Positions 34,994 to 43,758 of a DNA stretch of 64,000 bases are shown here, piece by piece. The stretch lies in NCBI RefSeq assembly GCF_014904745.1, contig NZ_JACZCS010000024.1, positions 1 to 64,000 on the forward strand. Direction: 5' to 3'. This stretch comes from Oricola nitratireducens (GTDB taxonomy: Bacteria > Pseudomonadota > Alphaproteobacteria > Rhizobiales > Rhizobiaceae). The notes below the pieces were generated by a model. The model saw nothing but the letters and a program-made list of their open reading frames with translations. It was not told where the DNA came from and did no database searches. The position numbers and the translations under genes are program-made. Numbering within the stretch: the first letter of the stretch is position 1; each line of letters opens with the position of its first letter.

Positions 34994-36501
34994 GCGAGGC
35001 AAAACCCGTCCTGCGCCTGGAGAGCATCGTCAAGACGTTCCCCGGCGTGCGCGCCCTCGATGGCGTCGATTTTGAAGTGCGCCCCGGCGAGGTTCACGCA
35101 CTGATGGGCGAGAACGGCGCCGGCAAGTCAACCCTGATGAAGGTGCTCGCCGGCATCTATCACCCCAACGAGGGCCGGATCATGATCGACGACCGGCCGG
35201 TCGTCATGGCGAATCCGATCGAAGCCAAGGAAAACGGCGTCATCCTGATCCACCAGGAACTGTCGCTCGCCGAGCAGATGACGGTCGCCGAAAACGTGTT
35301 TCTTGGAGAACTGCCGCGTTCCCGCTGGGGCTTTGTCGACCGGAAGGTCCTGGATGAGCGCGTCGGCGCGATCCTCGCAAAACTCAACTGCGATTTCGGT
35401 CCGCGCCAACGGGTCGGAGACCTGTCAATCGCGAAGAAACAGATGGTCGAGATTGCCCGTGCGCTGACGCACGAAGCAAAGGTTGTCGTGTTCGACGAGC
35501 CGACCGCTTCGCTGACCGATGCGGAGAAGGTCGTTCTTTTCGACGTCATCAACGATCTCAAGGCCGACGGTGTCGGTATCGTCTACATATCGCACAGGAT
35601 GGAGGAGATCTTCACGATTTCCGACCGCATCACCGTGCTGCGCGACGGGACCTACCGCGGAACACTGATCGCGGCCGAGACGAACGAGGACGAGATCACC
35701 CAACTGATGATCGGCCGAAGCCTCGACTATTCACGCAATGTCGAGCACGGCGAACTCGGCGATGTCGCGCTCGAGGTCGATGGTCTTTCCTGCGGAAAGC
35801 TCTACCACGACGTCAGTTTTTCCGTTCGCGCCGGCGAGGTTGTCGGCTTCTATGGCCTTGTGGGCGCGGGGCGCACCGAGATCGCCGAAACGCTTTTCGG
35901 CCTGCGCGAGCCATCCGCCGGAACCATCCGCCTCGGCGGCCAGAAGATTTCGATCAACTCGCCGGCCGAAGCGATTGCCAACGGTATTTCGCTGGTCCCC
36001 GAAAGCCGCAAGGAACAGGGCCTGGTGCTCGGCATGAACTGCCGCGACAACATCACGCTTCCCCAGGTTGACGACATGACGGCGGGTCCCTTCGTCTCAA
36101 ACGGGGCCGAGATCGCGATCTACGACATGTACCGCGATCGGCTGGACATCAAGGCGCCGAGTTGGCGGAGCCTGGTGGGCAATCTCTCCGGCGGCAACCA
36201 GCAGAAAATCGTGATCGGCAAGTGGCTTGCCATGAAGCCGCGCGTTCTGATCGTCGACGAGCCGACGCGGGGCATCGATGTCGGCTCGAAGGCGGAGATC
36301 CACAACCTCATCCGCGAACTTGCCCATTCCGGCTACGCCGTGATCGTTATTTCGTCCGAAATGCCTGAAATCCTGCGTGTCTCCGACCGCGTCATTGCGA
36401 TGTACCAGGGCCGGATCATGCGCGAATTCACCGCCGATGAGGTCAATGAGGACAATCTCGTCCAGGCGATCTCCGGGATCGGGAACGGCAAGGCGGCGTG
36501 A
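34990..36501 (+). CDS. ABC transporter ATPase with two ATP-binding domains (RbsA/MglA type)
   Basis: A 503-residue tandem ATPase that energises the importer. The first domain has Walker A GENGAGKST (about residues 39-47), the degenerate signature GDLSIAKKQMVEIARAL and Walker B VVVFDEPTAS. The second domain has the altered Walker A GLVGAGRTE (about 290), the signature NLSGGNQQKIVIGKWL and VLIVDEPTRGIDVG. The imbalance (degenerate LSGGQ in one half, degenerate Walker A in the other) is normal for sugar ATPases of this family. It overlaps permease 2 by four bases and the following dehydrogenase gene by one base. Confidence 0.95.
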   Translation: MSEAKPVLRLESIVKTFPGVRALDGVDFEVRPGEVHALMGENGAGKSTLMKVLAGIYHPNEGRIMIDDRPVVMANPIEAKENGVILIHQELSLAEQMTVAENVFLGELPRSRWGFVDRKVLDERVGAILAKLNCDFGPRQRVGDLSIAKKQMVEIARALTHEAKVVVFDEPTASLTDAEKVVLFDVINDLKADGVGIVYISHRMEEIFTISDRITVLRDGTYRGTLIAAETNEDEITQLMIGRSLDYSRNVEHGELGDVALEVDGLSCGKLYHDVSFSVRAGEVVGFYGLVGAGRTEIAETLFGLREPSAGTIRLGGQKISINSPAEAIANGISLVPESRKEQGLVLGMNCRDNITLPQVDDMTAGPFVSNGAEIAIYDMYRDRLDIKAPSWRSLVGNLSGGNQQKIVIGKWLAMKPRVLIVDEPTRGIDVGSKAEIHNLIRELAHSGYAVIVISSEMPEILRVSDRVIAMYQGRIMREFTADEVNEDNLVQAISGIGNGKAA

Positions 36502-37373
36502 TGCGTATCGGTTTTACCGGCCTCGGGCGCATGGGAGCGCCGATGGCTACCAATATTGCCGCGGCCGGATTTCCGCTCACCGTGTGGAACCGTAATCGAA
36601 CCCGCGCTGAAGCCTTCGCGGAAGACACCGCCGCCGCCGTTGCCGACACACCGCGCCTTCTTGCCGAAGCGAGCGATGTCGTCGTCACCATGCTCGCCGA
36701 CGATGCGGCATCGCAGGAGGTGTATTGCGGAGCGGAAGGACTGTTCTCCGGCAAAGCCGGCGCGACGACTTTCATCGAGATGGGCACGATGAGCCCGGAC
36801 CACATCGAGGATCTTGCGCGCGCCGCGGGTCAAAACCGTCGGGTCATAGACGCGCCCGTATCGGGATCGACGGGAGCGGCGCAGAACGCGGCGCTAATGA
36901 TCATGGCCGGTTGCGACGAGACGGTTGCCTTGCCGGTGATGCCGCTCTTCGAAGCGGTCGGACGGAAAACAATCTGCCTCGGTCGAAGGGGCGCCGGCGC
37001 AGTGATGAAACTCGCGGTCAACTCGATCATTCACGGCCTGAACCAGACTTTCGCCGAGGCGCTGACGCTTGCGGAGGGAGCGGGGATCGACGCGGCTGCG
37101 GCGTTCGACGCGATCGAGGCGTCGGCCGCAGCCGCACCGATGCTTTCCTATCGCCGGCCGCTCTATCTCGACGAGGCGGCGCACGATGTGACCTTCACGG
37201 TCGCGCTGGCGCGAAAGGACATGGCGCTCGCCGTCGGGCTTGCCGAGCGCTTCGGGGTCGCCATGCCGCAGGCGCGTCTCAATCTGGAGCGCCTGCTGGA
37301 TGCGGAAACAAAAGGTTTCGGCGGTCGGGATATGGCGTCGATTGTCAGTTACATGAGAAAGGAAAAACCATGA
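36501..37373 (+). CDS. Beta-hydroxyacid dehydrogenase (GarR / 3-hydroxyisobutyrate dehydrogenase family)
   Basis: A 290-residue NAD(P)-dependent enzyme. It has the Rossmann motif IGFTGLGRMGAPMATNI (residues 3-19), the family substrate segment DAPVSGSTGAAQNAALMIMAGC (about residues 117-138), and the catalytic lysine in GRRGAGAVMKLAVNSI (about residue 169). Family members reduce or oxidise tartronate semialdehyde, 3-hydroxyisobutyrate, glyoxylate or related 3-hydroxy acids. The ATG at 36501 overlaps the ATPase stop (TGATG). Its place in the ABC operon suggests oxidation of a downstream hydroxyacid intermediate. Confidence 0.9.
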   Translation: MRIGFTGLGRMGAPMATNIAAAGFPLTVWNRNRTRAEAFAEDTAAAVADTPRLLAEASDVVVTMLADDAASQEVYCGAEGLFSGKAGATTFIEMGTMSPDHIEDLARAAGQNRRVIDAPVSGSTGAAQNAALMIMAGCDETVALPVMPLFEAVGRKTICLGRRGAGAVMKLAVNSIIHGLNQTFAEALTLAEGAGIDAAAAFDAIEASAAAAPMLSYRRPLYLDEAAHDVTFTVALARKDMALAVGLAERFGVAMPQARLNLERLLDAETKGFGGRDMASIVSYMRKEKP

Positions 37374-38098
37374 AGGCAGTCCTGTTTGCCGGCGGCTGGG
37401 AAGGACATAGTCCGAAAGACTTCGCCGACTGGGCCGAGGCACTGCTCATCGGAGAAGGTTTCGAGGTCGAGGTTTACGACACGCTGGCTCCGCTTGCGGA
37501 TCCGGACAGCCTTGCCGATGTCGATCTGATCGTTCCGGTCTGGTCGAGCGCGCGGTCGGCACACCGGCCGGAATTCGGCAACATGACCAAGGACGAGGAG
37601 GACGGCCTGCTCAAGCTCGTGGGGGATGGCTGCGGCATTGCCGGCTGGCACGGCCATATGGGGGATGCTTTCCGTGATCGTCCGACCTATCACTTCCTGA
37701 TCGGAGGCCAGTTCGTGGCACATCCGCCGGGCTGGCCCGACAATCCGGTACCGTCTGACGATTTCGTCGACTACGACGTTACGATCACACGTCCGGGCGA
37801 CCCCATCGTCAAGGGTATCCGCAGCTTCCGGCTGTTCTCCGAACAATATTACATGCTCACCGATCCCTCCAACGAGGTGCTGGCGACGACGACCTTTTCG
37901 GGCGATCACCTGTGGTGGATCGAAGGCACCGTGATCCCGGTCGTCTGGAAAAGGCGCTGGGACAAGGGCAGGGTGTTCTACTGCTCCATCGGCCATCGCC
38001 TTGATGACCTGAAGGTACCTCAGGTGACCGAAATCATCCGTCGCGGCATGCTGTGGGCAGGTTATCGTGGCGGAGACGAAGCTACCGCCAGATTTTGA
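37370..38098 (+). CDS. ThuA-like protein
   Basis: A 242-residue cytosolic protein of the ThuA/glutamine-amidotransferase-like fold. It has AVLFAGGWEGHSPKDFADW at the N-terminus, DLIVPVWS (about residues 52-59), the glycine/histidine loop GIAGWHGHMGDAF (about 89-101), GGQFVAHPPGW, and the C-terminal VFYCSIGHRLDDL. ThuA proteins accompany sugar ABC transporters and oxidoreductases in rhizobia (trehalose/maltitol 3-keto sugar pathways), although their biochemical role is not settled. The ATG at 37370 overlaps the end of the previous gene by four bases, making it the last gene of the ABC operon. Confidence 0.88.
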   Translation: MKAVLFAGGWEGHSPKDFADWAEALLIGEGFEVEVYDTLAPLADPDSLADVDLIVPVWSSARSAHRPEFGNMTKDEEDGLLKLVGDGCGIAGWHGHMGDAFRDRPTYHFLIGGQFVAHPPGWPDNPVPSDDFVDYDVTITRPGDPIVKGIRSFRLFSEQYYMLTDPSNEVLATTTFSGDHLWWIEGTVIPVVWKRRWDKGRVFYCSIGHRLDDLKVPQVTEIIRRGMLWAGYRGGDEATARF

Positions 38099-38212
38099 TG
38101 CAACTCGAAGTAAGGCTCAATGTCAGGAGTTGACGGTGGATTTAAATGTTAATGTAGGAAAAATTCCAGACTGCGCATTTCCCTGTTCGCACTTGAGCGT
38201 GTCAGACCAGAT

Positions 38213-38237
38213 CCAAGCATAGGCTTGGCACTCTTTT
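38213..38237 (+). terminator. Probable terminator of the ABC operon
   Basis: CCAAGC (38213-38218) pairs with GCTTGG (38223-38228) around a four-base loop and is followed by CACTCTTTTT. It lies in the convergent gap between the ThuA-like and SnoaL-like genes. The short stem makes this moderate. Confidence 0.5.
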
Positions 38238-38246
38238 TGCGAATGC

Positions 38247-38699
38247 TCATCCATTGCCCGGATCGATCCTGAACACCGCATCAAATCTCTGCAGATTCTC
38301 ACTCGAACGGCGCATGGGGTCATAATCCGGTTCGGGAAGCGGCGCGACGACATCCCAGTGCTCCGCCATCTGGCCCTGCTCGTTGAACCGGATGAAATCT
38401 GCGATCGCATGCGTGGCGATCAGCTTGTGCAGGATCACCATGTCGCCGCTGGCGAATATCTGGACCGGTCGCCATTGCTTGCGGTTCGGGCGTTTGCGCG
38501 CGACTTGCAGGATGTAACGGCGCAAGCCCTCGCGGCCCTGCGCGATACCGGGCGTATGCTGGATATAGTCTTCGGCCACCGACCGGTCGATCAGCGTGAG
38601 ATCGTCGCCGTGCATGCAGTCGCGCATGAATTCCAGCACCGTCTTCTCATTTGCCGTCAGGTCTGCGCGCACCCATGGATCGTAGGGGTTGTGTTCCAT
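38247..38699 (-). CDS. SnoaL-like (NTF2-fold) protein
   Basis: A 150-residue small alpha+beta protein of the SnoaL-like polyketide-cyclase/NTF2 group. It shows LEFMRDCMHGDDLTLIDRSV followed by EDYIQHTPGIAQGREGLRRYI (about residues 43-64) and the strands GDMVILHKLIATHAIADFIRFNEQGQMAEHWDVV. The family includes cyclases, hydrolases and isomerases, and many members have no known role. Its ATG overlaps the stop of the dehydratase gene (ATGA at 38697-38701), so it is translationally coupled to it and probably acts on the same or a linked metabolite. Confidence 0.85.
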   Translation of the reverse strand: MEHNPYDPWVRADLTANEKTVLEFMRDCMHGDDLTLIDRSVAEDYIQHTPGIAQGREGLRRYILQVARKRPNRKQWRPVQIFASGDMVILHKLIATHAIADFIRFNEQGQMAEHWDVVAPLPEPDYDPMRRSSENLQRFDAVFRIDPGNG

Positions 38700-40408
38700 C
38701 AGTCTATGTCTCCGCTGGTATCGACCGCACCGGAATGGGTGACCGCGCCCCGGTTGGCGCCACCGACGACCGCAGCGTATTTTTCGAGTACGCCGGATAG
38801 CCGCCGGTACGCCGGCTCTGGTAATCCGGCGCGGCGTTCGGCGAGAGTTTCGTCGTCCACTTCAAGCGTGATCGCCGCGGCATCGGGCGTCGCGTCGATG
38901 GAGATCATGTCGCCGTCGCGGACGAGCGCGATCGGTCCGCCGATTGCCGCCTCCGGACCGGCATAGCCGATACAGAGGCCGCGCGACGCGCCGGAGAATC
39001 GCCCATCGGTCAGAAGCGCGACCTTCTCGCCCATGCCCTGACCGTAAATCAGTGCGGTGATGCCAAGCATCTCCTTCATGCCGGGCGATCCTTTCGGACC
39101 CTCATGGCGAACCACGATGACGTCTCCCTCCGAGTAAAGGCGGTTTTCGATGGCGCTTTGGCAGGCTGCCTCGCCATCGAACACGCGTGCAGGCCCGCGG
39201 TGTCGCAGTTTCTTCAGGCCCGCAACCTTGATCAGCGCGCCGTCGGGGCAGAGATTGCCTTTCAGGACGATTACGCCGCCATTCGGCGCCAACGGGGCGG
39301 AAACGGTCCTGACCACCTCGCCGTCCGGCGCCGGCAGGTCAGCGACTTCCTCGGCAAGAGGCCGGCCGGTAAGCGTGAGCGCCGACCCGTCGATATGCCC
39401 GCTGCGGATCAGTTCCGCGATGATCACACCCGTTCCGCCGATTTCGTGAATATCGCGGGCGAGATATTTCCCGCCCGGCGACAGATTGCCGATCAGCGGC
39501 GTACGGGCGAAAACGCGCGCCGCGTCGTCGAGGTCGAAATCAATACCGGCCTCATGGGCAATTGCGGGTATGTGCAGCGCGGCGTTTGTCGAACCGCCCG
39601 TTGCGGCAACGAGCGCACAGGCATTTTCCAGCGCTGTCCTCGTGACGATCTCGCGCGGCAGGGGCGCATCGCCGGCGATCGCCGCCATGACGAGCCTGCC
39701 CGCCTGGCGAAGATGCGTCAGACGCTCAGAATAGACGGCCGGAACCATCGACAATCCGACAGGCGCCAGCCCAAGCGCTTCGGAGACCATTGCCATGGTG
39801 TTGGCCGTGAACTGACCGGCACACGACCCGGCGGTCGGGATGCTCTTGTTCTGGAGTTCATCCAACTGTTCGCGGGTTGCCGTGCCGGCGATCATTTTTC
39901 CGACGGTCTCGAATGCATCGAGAACCGTCACGTCGCGGCCATTCACGCGGCCCGGTATCGCGGCGCCGCCGAAGATGAATGCTCCGGGCGCATTGACACG
40001 CAGAATGCCCATCATCAGGCCCGGCAGGTTCTTGTCGCATCCGCCGATTGCGACCACCCCGTCGAAGCAATGCGCGCGCATCGTGGTCTCGACGCTGTCG
40101 GCGATTAGTTCACGCGATACGAGCGAGAACCGCATGCCCGGATGTGCCATCGTCAAGCCGTCCGAGACGGAGACCACAGGCGTTTCATGCGGATATCCGC
40201 CGGCGCCGTAGATGCCGGTTTTCACCTGCTGCGCCTGATCGCGCAGGTTCATGTTGCATGGACTCATATCGCCGCCGGTATGGACGACAGCGATATGCGG
40301 GCGTTCGATTTCCTCTTCAGAAAGGCCCATCCCCTTCAGGAACGCCTTTGAATTCTCCCGCATGAGCGTTGAGTAGATTGTCGGGAATTGCCGCCGCCGC
40401 ATGGTCAT
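38699..40408 (-). CDS. IlvD/Edd-family dehydratase (sugar-acid dehydratase likely)
   Basis: A 569-residue iron-sulfur dehydratase. All three cluster cysteines are seen: GGDMSPCNMNLR (about residue 52), AIGGCDKNLPG (about residue 124) and AGSCAGQFTANTM (about residue 196). The C-terminal TDGRFSGASRGLCIGYAGPEA is the conserved substrate/metal loop. It dehydrates a 2,3-dihydroxy acid to a 2-oxo-3-deoxy acid. The family contains IlvD, Edd and the arabonate/xylonate/gluconate dehydratases. The TRAP importer next to it, rather than an amino-acid operon, suggests a catabolic sugar-acid substrate, which is inferred. Two ATG codons (40408 and 40402) are possible starts. Confidence 0.9.
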   Translation of the reverse strand: MTMRRRQFPTIYSTLMRENSKAFLKGMGLSEEEIERPHIAVVHTGGDMSPCNMNLRDQAQQVKTGIYGAGGYPHETPVVSVSDGLTMAHPGMRFSLVSRELIADSVETTMRAHCFDGVVAIGGCDKNLPGLMMGILRVNAPGAFIFGGAAIPGRVNGRDVTVLDAFETVGKMIAGTATREQLDELQNKSIPTAGSCAGQFTANTMAMVSEALGLAPVGLSMVPAVYSERLTHLRQAGRLVMAAIAGDAPLPREIVTRTALENACALVAATGGSTNAALHIPAIAHEAGIDFDLDDAARVFARTPLIGNLSPGGKYLARDIHEIGGTGVIIAELIRSGHIDGSALTLTGRPLAEEVADLPAPDGEVVRTVSAPLAPNGGVIVLKGNLCPDGALIKVAGLKKLRHRGPARVFDGEAACQSAIENRLYSEGDVIVVRHEGPKGSPGMKEMLGITALIYGQGMGEKVALLTDGRFSGASRGLCIGYAGPEAAIGGPIALVRDGDMISIDATPDAAAITLEVDDETLAERRAGLPEPAYRRLSGVLEKYAAVVGGANRGAVTHSGAVDTSGDID

Positions 40409-40418
40409 GACCGGCTTC

Positions 40419-41714
40419 TCATTTCATCGTCGTCGGCAGGAACATCACGATCCAGGGAAACATGATCAGCAGGACAAGCCGGATGATATCCGCTCCGACG
40501 AAGGGCAGAACGCCGCGGAAGATCTTCGGCAGGCTGATGTCGCGCGCGATCGAATTGATGACAAACACATTCATGCCGACCGGCGGCGTTATCAGGCCGA
40601 GCTCGACGGTCATGACGATGATGACGCCGAACCAGATTGGATCGAAACCCAGTTGGGTAACGACCGGATACACGATCGGCACCAGCAGTATGATCATCGC
40701 CATGGCATCGAGGATGCAGCCCATGAAGACGAAGAAGACGAGGATCAATGCCAGCGTGCCATGCGCGCCAAGGTCGAGACTGGTCAGGAACGATGTGATT
40801 TTCTGCGGCGTCTGGGTAACGGCCAGAAAATAGCCGAAAAGGATCGCGCCGATCAGGATCGTGTAGATCGCGACCGATGTACGCAGCGCTTCGACAAGGC
40901 TTTCCATCAATCGGCGCGCGGTCAGCCTGCCCCGCATTATGCCGATCAGCGCAGTCAGGAAGGAGCCGACGGCCGCCGCCTCGGTTGCGGTGGCGACGCC
41001 GAAATAGATGCTGCCGATGATCGCAATGAACAGCAACAGCACCGCCCAAACGCCGCTCAGCGACCGGATCGCTTCGCCGAAATTGAACGGTGTGCCCTCC
41101 GGGAGGCTTCGCGCATAGGCGATGCGAACAGTCAGCATGTACATGATGATTGCCAGCAGGCCCGGCAGAATTCCCGCGATAAAGAGCTTGCCAACATCCT
41201 GCTCGGTGATGAAGCCGTAAACCGCGAGCACTACGGAGGGCGGGATAAGAATGCCCAGCGTTCCGCCGGCGGCGATCACCCCGGTGGCGATATCGTCGCG
41301 ATAGCCGACGCGTTTCATTTCCGGCAAGGCGATTTTGGTCATGGTCGCGGCGGTCGCGACGGATGAGCCGCAGATGGCGGCAAATCCCGCACAGGCGCCA
41401 ATGGTCGACAATGCCATGCCGCCGCGAAAGACCCCGAACCATGCCTGACCGGTCCTGAACAACTCCGCCGACATGCCGGAATTGGTTGCCAGCACGCCCA
41501 TCAGCACGAAGAACGGGATCAGCGTCAGGTTGAAGTCGGTCACCGTGCGGATCGGCGATTGAGCGAGCAGGTTGAGCGCGGGACCCCAGCCGACAATGGC
41601 GGCGAAACCGCCGACGCCGACAAGCCCCATCGCAACGCCGATCGGCACCCGCAGGATCATCATTGCGAACAGGGCGAGAAAACCGAAAAGCGCGATCAGA
41701 TCGGCGTCACTCAT
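40419..41714 (-). CDS. TRAP transporter large permease subunit (DctM family)
   Basis: A 431-residue inner-membrane protein with about twelve helices. Diagnostic segments are GVAMGLVGVGGFAAIVGWGP, GFAAICGSSVATAATMTKIALPEMKRVGY, IAAGGTLGILIPPSVVLAVYG and the C-terminal LGLITPPVGMNVFVINSIA. It forms the Na+-coupled channel together with DctQ (41707-42261) and the binding protein (42312-43331). The ATG at 41714 overlaps the DctQ stop by eight bases. Unlike the TRAP system at 11 kb, the two membrane subunits are separate genes here, so the two transporters belong to different lineages. Confidence 0.94.
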   Translation of the reverse strand: MSDADLIALFGFLALFAMMILRVPIGVAMGLVGVGGFAAIVGWGPALNLLAQSPIRTVTDFNLTLIPFFVLMGVLATNSGMSAELFRTGQAWFGVFRGGMALSTIGACAGFAAICGSSVATAATMTKIALPEMKRVGYRDDIATGVIAAGGTLGILIPPSVVLAVYGFITEQDVGKLFIAGILPGLLAIIMYMLTVRIAYARSLPEGTPFNFGEAIRSLSGVWAVLLLFIAIIGSIYFGVATATEAAAVGSFLTALIGIMRGRLTARRLMESLVEALRTSVAIYTILIGAILFGYFLAVTQTPQKITSFLTSLDLGAHGTLALILVFFVFMGCILDAMAMIILLVPIVYPVVTQLGFDPIWFGVIIVMTVELGLITPPVGMNVFVINSIARDISLPKIFRGVLPFVGADIIRLVLLIMFPWIVMFLPTTMK

Positions 41715-42261
41715 AACCGGCTTTTTCCTCCACGGATCCGTCTCCGGCCGCCACGTCGGCGGAATCGAAATGATCGAGCGATCCGCGTCCGGTCGCAACG
41801 AGTATCAGCCGGGCAAGAACCGTGACGATGCTGACGGCCACACCGGCCAGGGTAAGCGCCATGATCCACCAGGCCGGAATGCGAAGATCCATCGTCGCCT
41901 CGCCGCTGCGGCTGGCGCTGAGCACCCGGCCCAGCATCTTCCAGGTCAAAAGACAGGTGAAGATCAAAAGGATCGTCCAGGCGAAAGTGTCCACCCAGCG
42001 ACGCATTTTTGCCGGCAGTATCTCGGCGACAATGTCGACCTTGATGTGAGAGCCGCGAAATCCGACGCTGGCAAAGCCCCACATGATAGCGGCTCCAAGC
42101 AGCAACCGCGACAAGTCGAAGGCATCGGGTATGGGAAACGCGAACAGGTACCGGCTGACCGCGGAAATCACGACCAGTATCGTGATAAGCGCCATCAGGA
42201 CTCCGGCAATCTTTTCGATCGCCAAAGAAAATCGTTCGAGGATGATCTGAAGTTTGAGCAA
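41707..42261 (-). CDS. TRAP transporter small permease subunit (DctQ family)
   Basis: A 184-residue four-helix membrane protein: GVLMALITILVVISAVSRYL, LLGAAIMWGFASVGFRG, WTILLIFTCLLTWKMLG and WIMALTLAGVAVSIVTVLA. FRGSHIKVDIVAEILP between helices 2 and 3 is the usual DctQ contact motif. The start is a TTG at 42261 with no strong ribosome site; the strong hairpin at 42272-42299 lies just upstream and may restrict its translation. The charged tail after residue 165 is cytosolic. Confidence 0.9.
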   Translation of the reverse strand: MLKLQIILERFSLAIEKIAGVLMALITILVVISAVSRYLFAFPIPDAFDLSRLLLGAAIMWGFASVGFRGSHIKVDIVAEILPAKMRRWVDTFAWTILLIFTCLLTWKMLGRVLSASRSGEATMDLRIPAWWIMALTLAGVAVSIVTVLARLILVATGRGSLDHFDSADVAAGDGSVEEKAGYE

Positions 42262-42271
42262 GGCAGCGGGA

Positions 42272-42299
42272 GCCGGACGGCCATCGCGGGCCGTCCGGC
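42272..42299 (-). promoter_or_regulatory. Strong intercistronic hairpin between dctP and dctQ
   Basis: GCCGGACGGCC and GGCCGTCCGGC form a perfect eleven-base stem with a six-base loop. There is no T run on the minus strand, so it is more likely an mRNA-stabilising or translation-limiting stem than a terminator. Such elements protect binding-protein transcripts and make the receptor more abundant than the permease. Confidence 0.7.
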
Positions 42300-42311
42300 G
42301 TCATCCATTCG

Positions 42312-43331
42312 TTACTGGAAACGGGCGTTGTGACGATCGAGCGCCGCCACGTAGTCGGCGTAGATCTTGTCGGCGTCATAACCGGCGGCGGTCACATCCT
42401 TTTTCCACTGGTCCAGTAGCGGTGCCGCTGCGTCTCGCCACATCTGGACCTGCGCTCCGGTCGGCACGTTCAGCGTATGCTCGCCCGAATCGATCATCTT
42501 CTGCCGCCCCGAAGCCTCGTTTTCGGCCCAGCCGGTCGAGAATTTCTTCGACCACTCCGGCGTGCAGTGATCGTCGATAACCTTCTTCAGATCATCCGGC
42601 ATGCTTTCGTATTTCGCCTTGTTGATCAGCATGATCTGCGCCGAGACATAGAAGGGCATGTCGAGATGCTGCTTCGTCTCGGAATCGATCCCGAAGATAT
42701 AGATCGAGTTCCAGGGAAAGGTGATCGCATCCGCCGTGCCGTTCGCAATGGCCTCGCGCGCTTCCGGCGCCGGGACCTGGACCGGGCCGCCGCCCAGCAT
42801 GCTGACGAACCGAGCTATGGTGGCGTTGGCCGGGCGCACGTTCATCCCCTTGATATCGCCGGGCTCCAGCACCGGAGTCTTGGAATGGATCGTGCCCGGA
42901 TCATGCGGATTGGCCAGACAGAACTTGACGTCCGACATCTCCTTCTTGGCGAGTTCGGCGTACCACTCATGCATTGCCTGTGCGCCTTCGGCGGCGTTGT
43001 TCATGTGGAACGGGATTTCGACAAGGCTCATGACCGGGAACCGGCCCGCCTGATAGCCCGGGTTCGTATAGGTGATGTCGGCGATCCCGTCGCGCGCCAT
43101 ATCGTAGTGGTCCGGCGCGGCGCCCAACTGCTGCGCGGGGAATATCTGGATATCGATCCGGCCGCCCGAAGCCTCCTTGATCGACTCGACCCATGGTTCG
43201 ATACCGAGCTTCTGAATCGGATGCGAAGCCGGCACCCAGTGTGAAAGCCGAAGCGTAACCTCCTGGGCATGGGCTGCGCCGATCGTAAGCGCGAATGCCG
43301 CAACGCCTGCGATAAGATTTCCTAGTTTCAT
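42312..43331 (-). CDS. TRAP transporter periplasmic binding protein (DctP family)
   Basis: A 339-residue exported receptor. A Sec signal peptide (MKLGNLIAGVAAFALTIG... cut after AHA near residue 22) precedes the fold: EVTLRLSHWVPASHPIQ, GGRIDIQIFPAQQLG, DIKGMNVRPANATIARFVSMLGG (ligand-binding arginine in NVRPAN) and QIMLINKAKYESMPDDLKK. It lies first in a dctP-dctQ-dctM-dehydratase-snoaL operon, separated from dctQ by the strong hairpin. The ATG at 43331 is preceded by TTAAAGGGAGGAAATC, an excellent ribosome site. The cargo is probably a carboxylate that feeds the IlvD/Edd-type dehydratase. Confidence 0.93.
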   Translation of the reverse strand: MKLGNLIAGVAAFALTIGAAHAQEVTLRLSHWVPASHPIQKLGIEPWVESIKEASGGRIDIQIFPAQQLGAAPDHYDMARDGIADITYTNPGYQAGRFPVMSLVEIPFHMNNAAEGAQAMHEWYAELAKKEMSDVKFCLANPHDPGTIHSKTPVLEPGDIKGMNVRPANATIARFVSMLGGGPVQVPAPEAREAIANGTADAITFPWNSIYIFGIDSETKQHLDMPFYVSAQIMLINKAKYESMPDDLKKVIDDHCTPEWSKKFSTGWAENEASGRQKMIDSGEHTLNVPTGAQVQMWRDAAAPLLDQWKKDVTAAGYDADKIYADYVAALDRHNARFQ

Positions 43332-43758
43332 GATTTCCTCCCTTTAATCCGAGCCAGAACCATCCGCCGGACCGAACGCAGCAATCGGGCAAAACGCCAA
43401 ATCCACCAATCCGCCGCGGATAGAACCCTCCCAAAGGTCAATTAGCCATTGTCTCGACTAATTTGTCCATCGTCCACGGCCCAATTTCGTAAATTTGTTA
43501 ACTACCTTGCCTGGCCCGGCTTGTTTCATCCAGATGCTCGCGGCAACGATCCCGAACCCGCTGAATATGGGGCATGCCGGGAGCCGGACGAAGGGAAGCC
43601 ATTGCCGTCGGATGATTGCGACGGCATCATCCGGCCGATGGCGAAAGCCATCCTTGCTTTCGCGCCTTACCGTGTGTTTGCTCTCGATGCGATTGCTCCG
43701 GTTCGCAATTCACTGCACGCCACGATCACCGGGCAAGTCTGAGGAGGGACTCCAGGAA
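43332..43758. promoter_or_regulatory. Divergent intergenic region with two palindromes
   Basis: This 427-base gap holds the opposed promoters of the TRAP operon and the DUF3237 gene. Its AT-rich centre contains AATTAG-N12-CTAATT (43440-43463) and the 13-base palindrome AATTTCGTAAATT (43483-43495). They are candidate operators for a regulator that is not encoded next to either gene. No open frame inside it has a ribosome site or a recognisable product. Confidence 0.45.

Noticed and set aside
43495-43758. Upstream extension of the DUF3237 frame
   Set aside because: The ATG at 43759 has a strong ribosome site and begins the conserved domain; the extension is non-conserved and crosses the promoter region.
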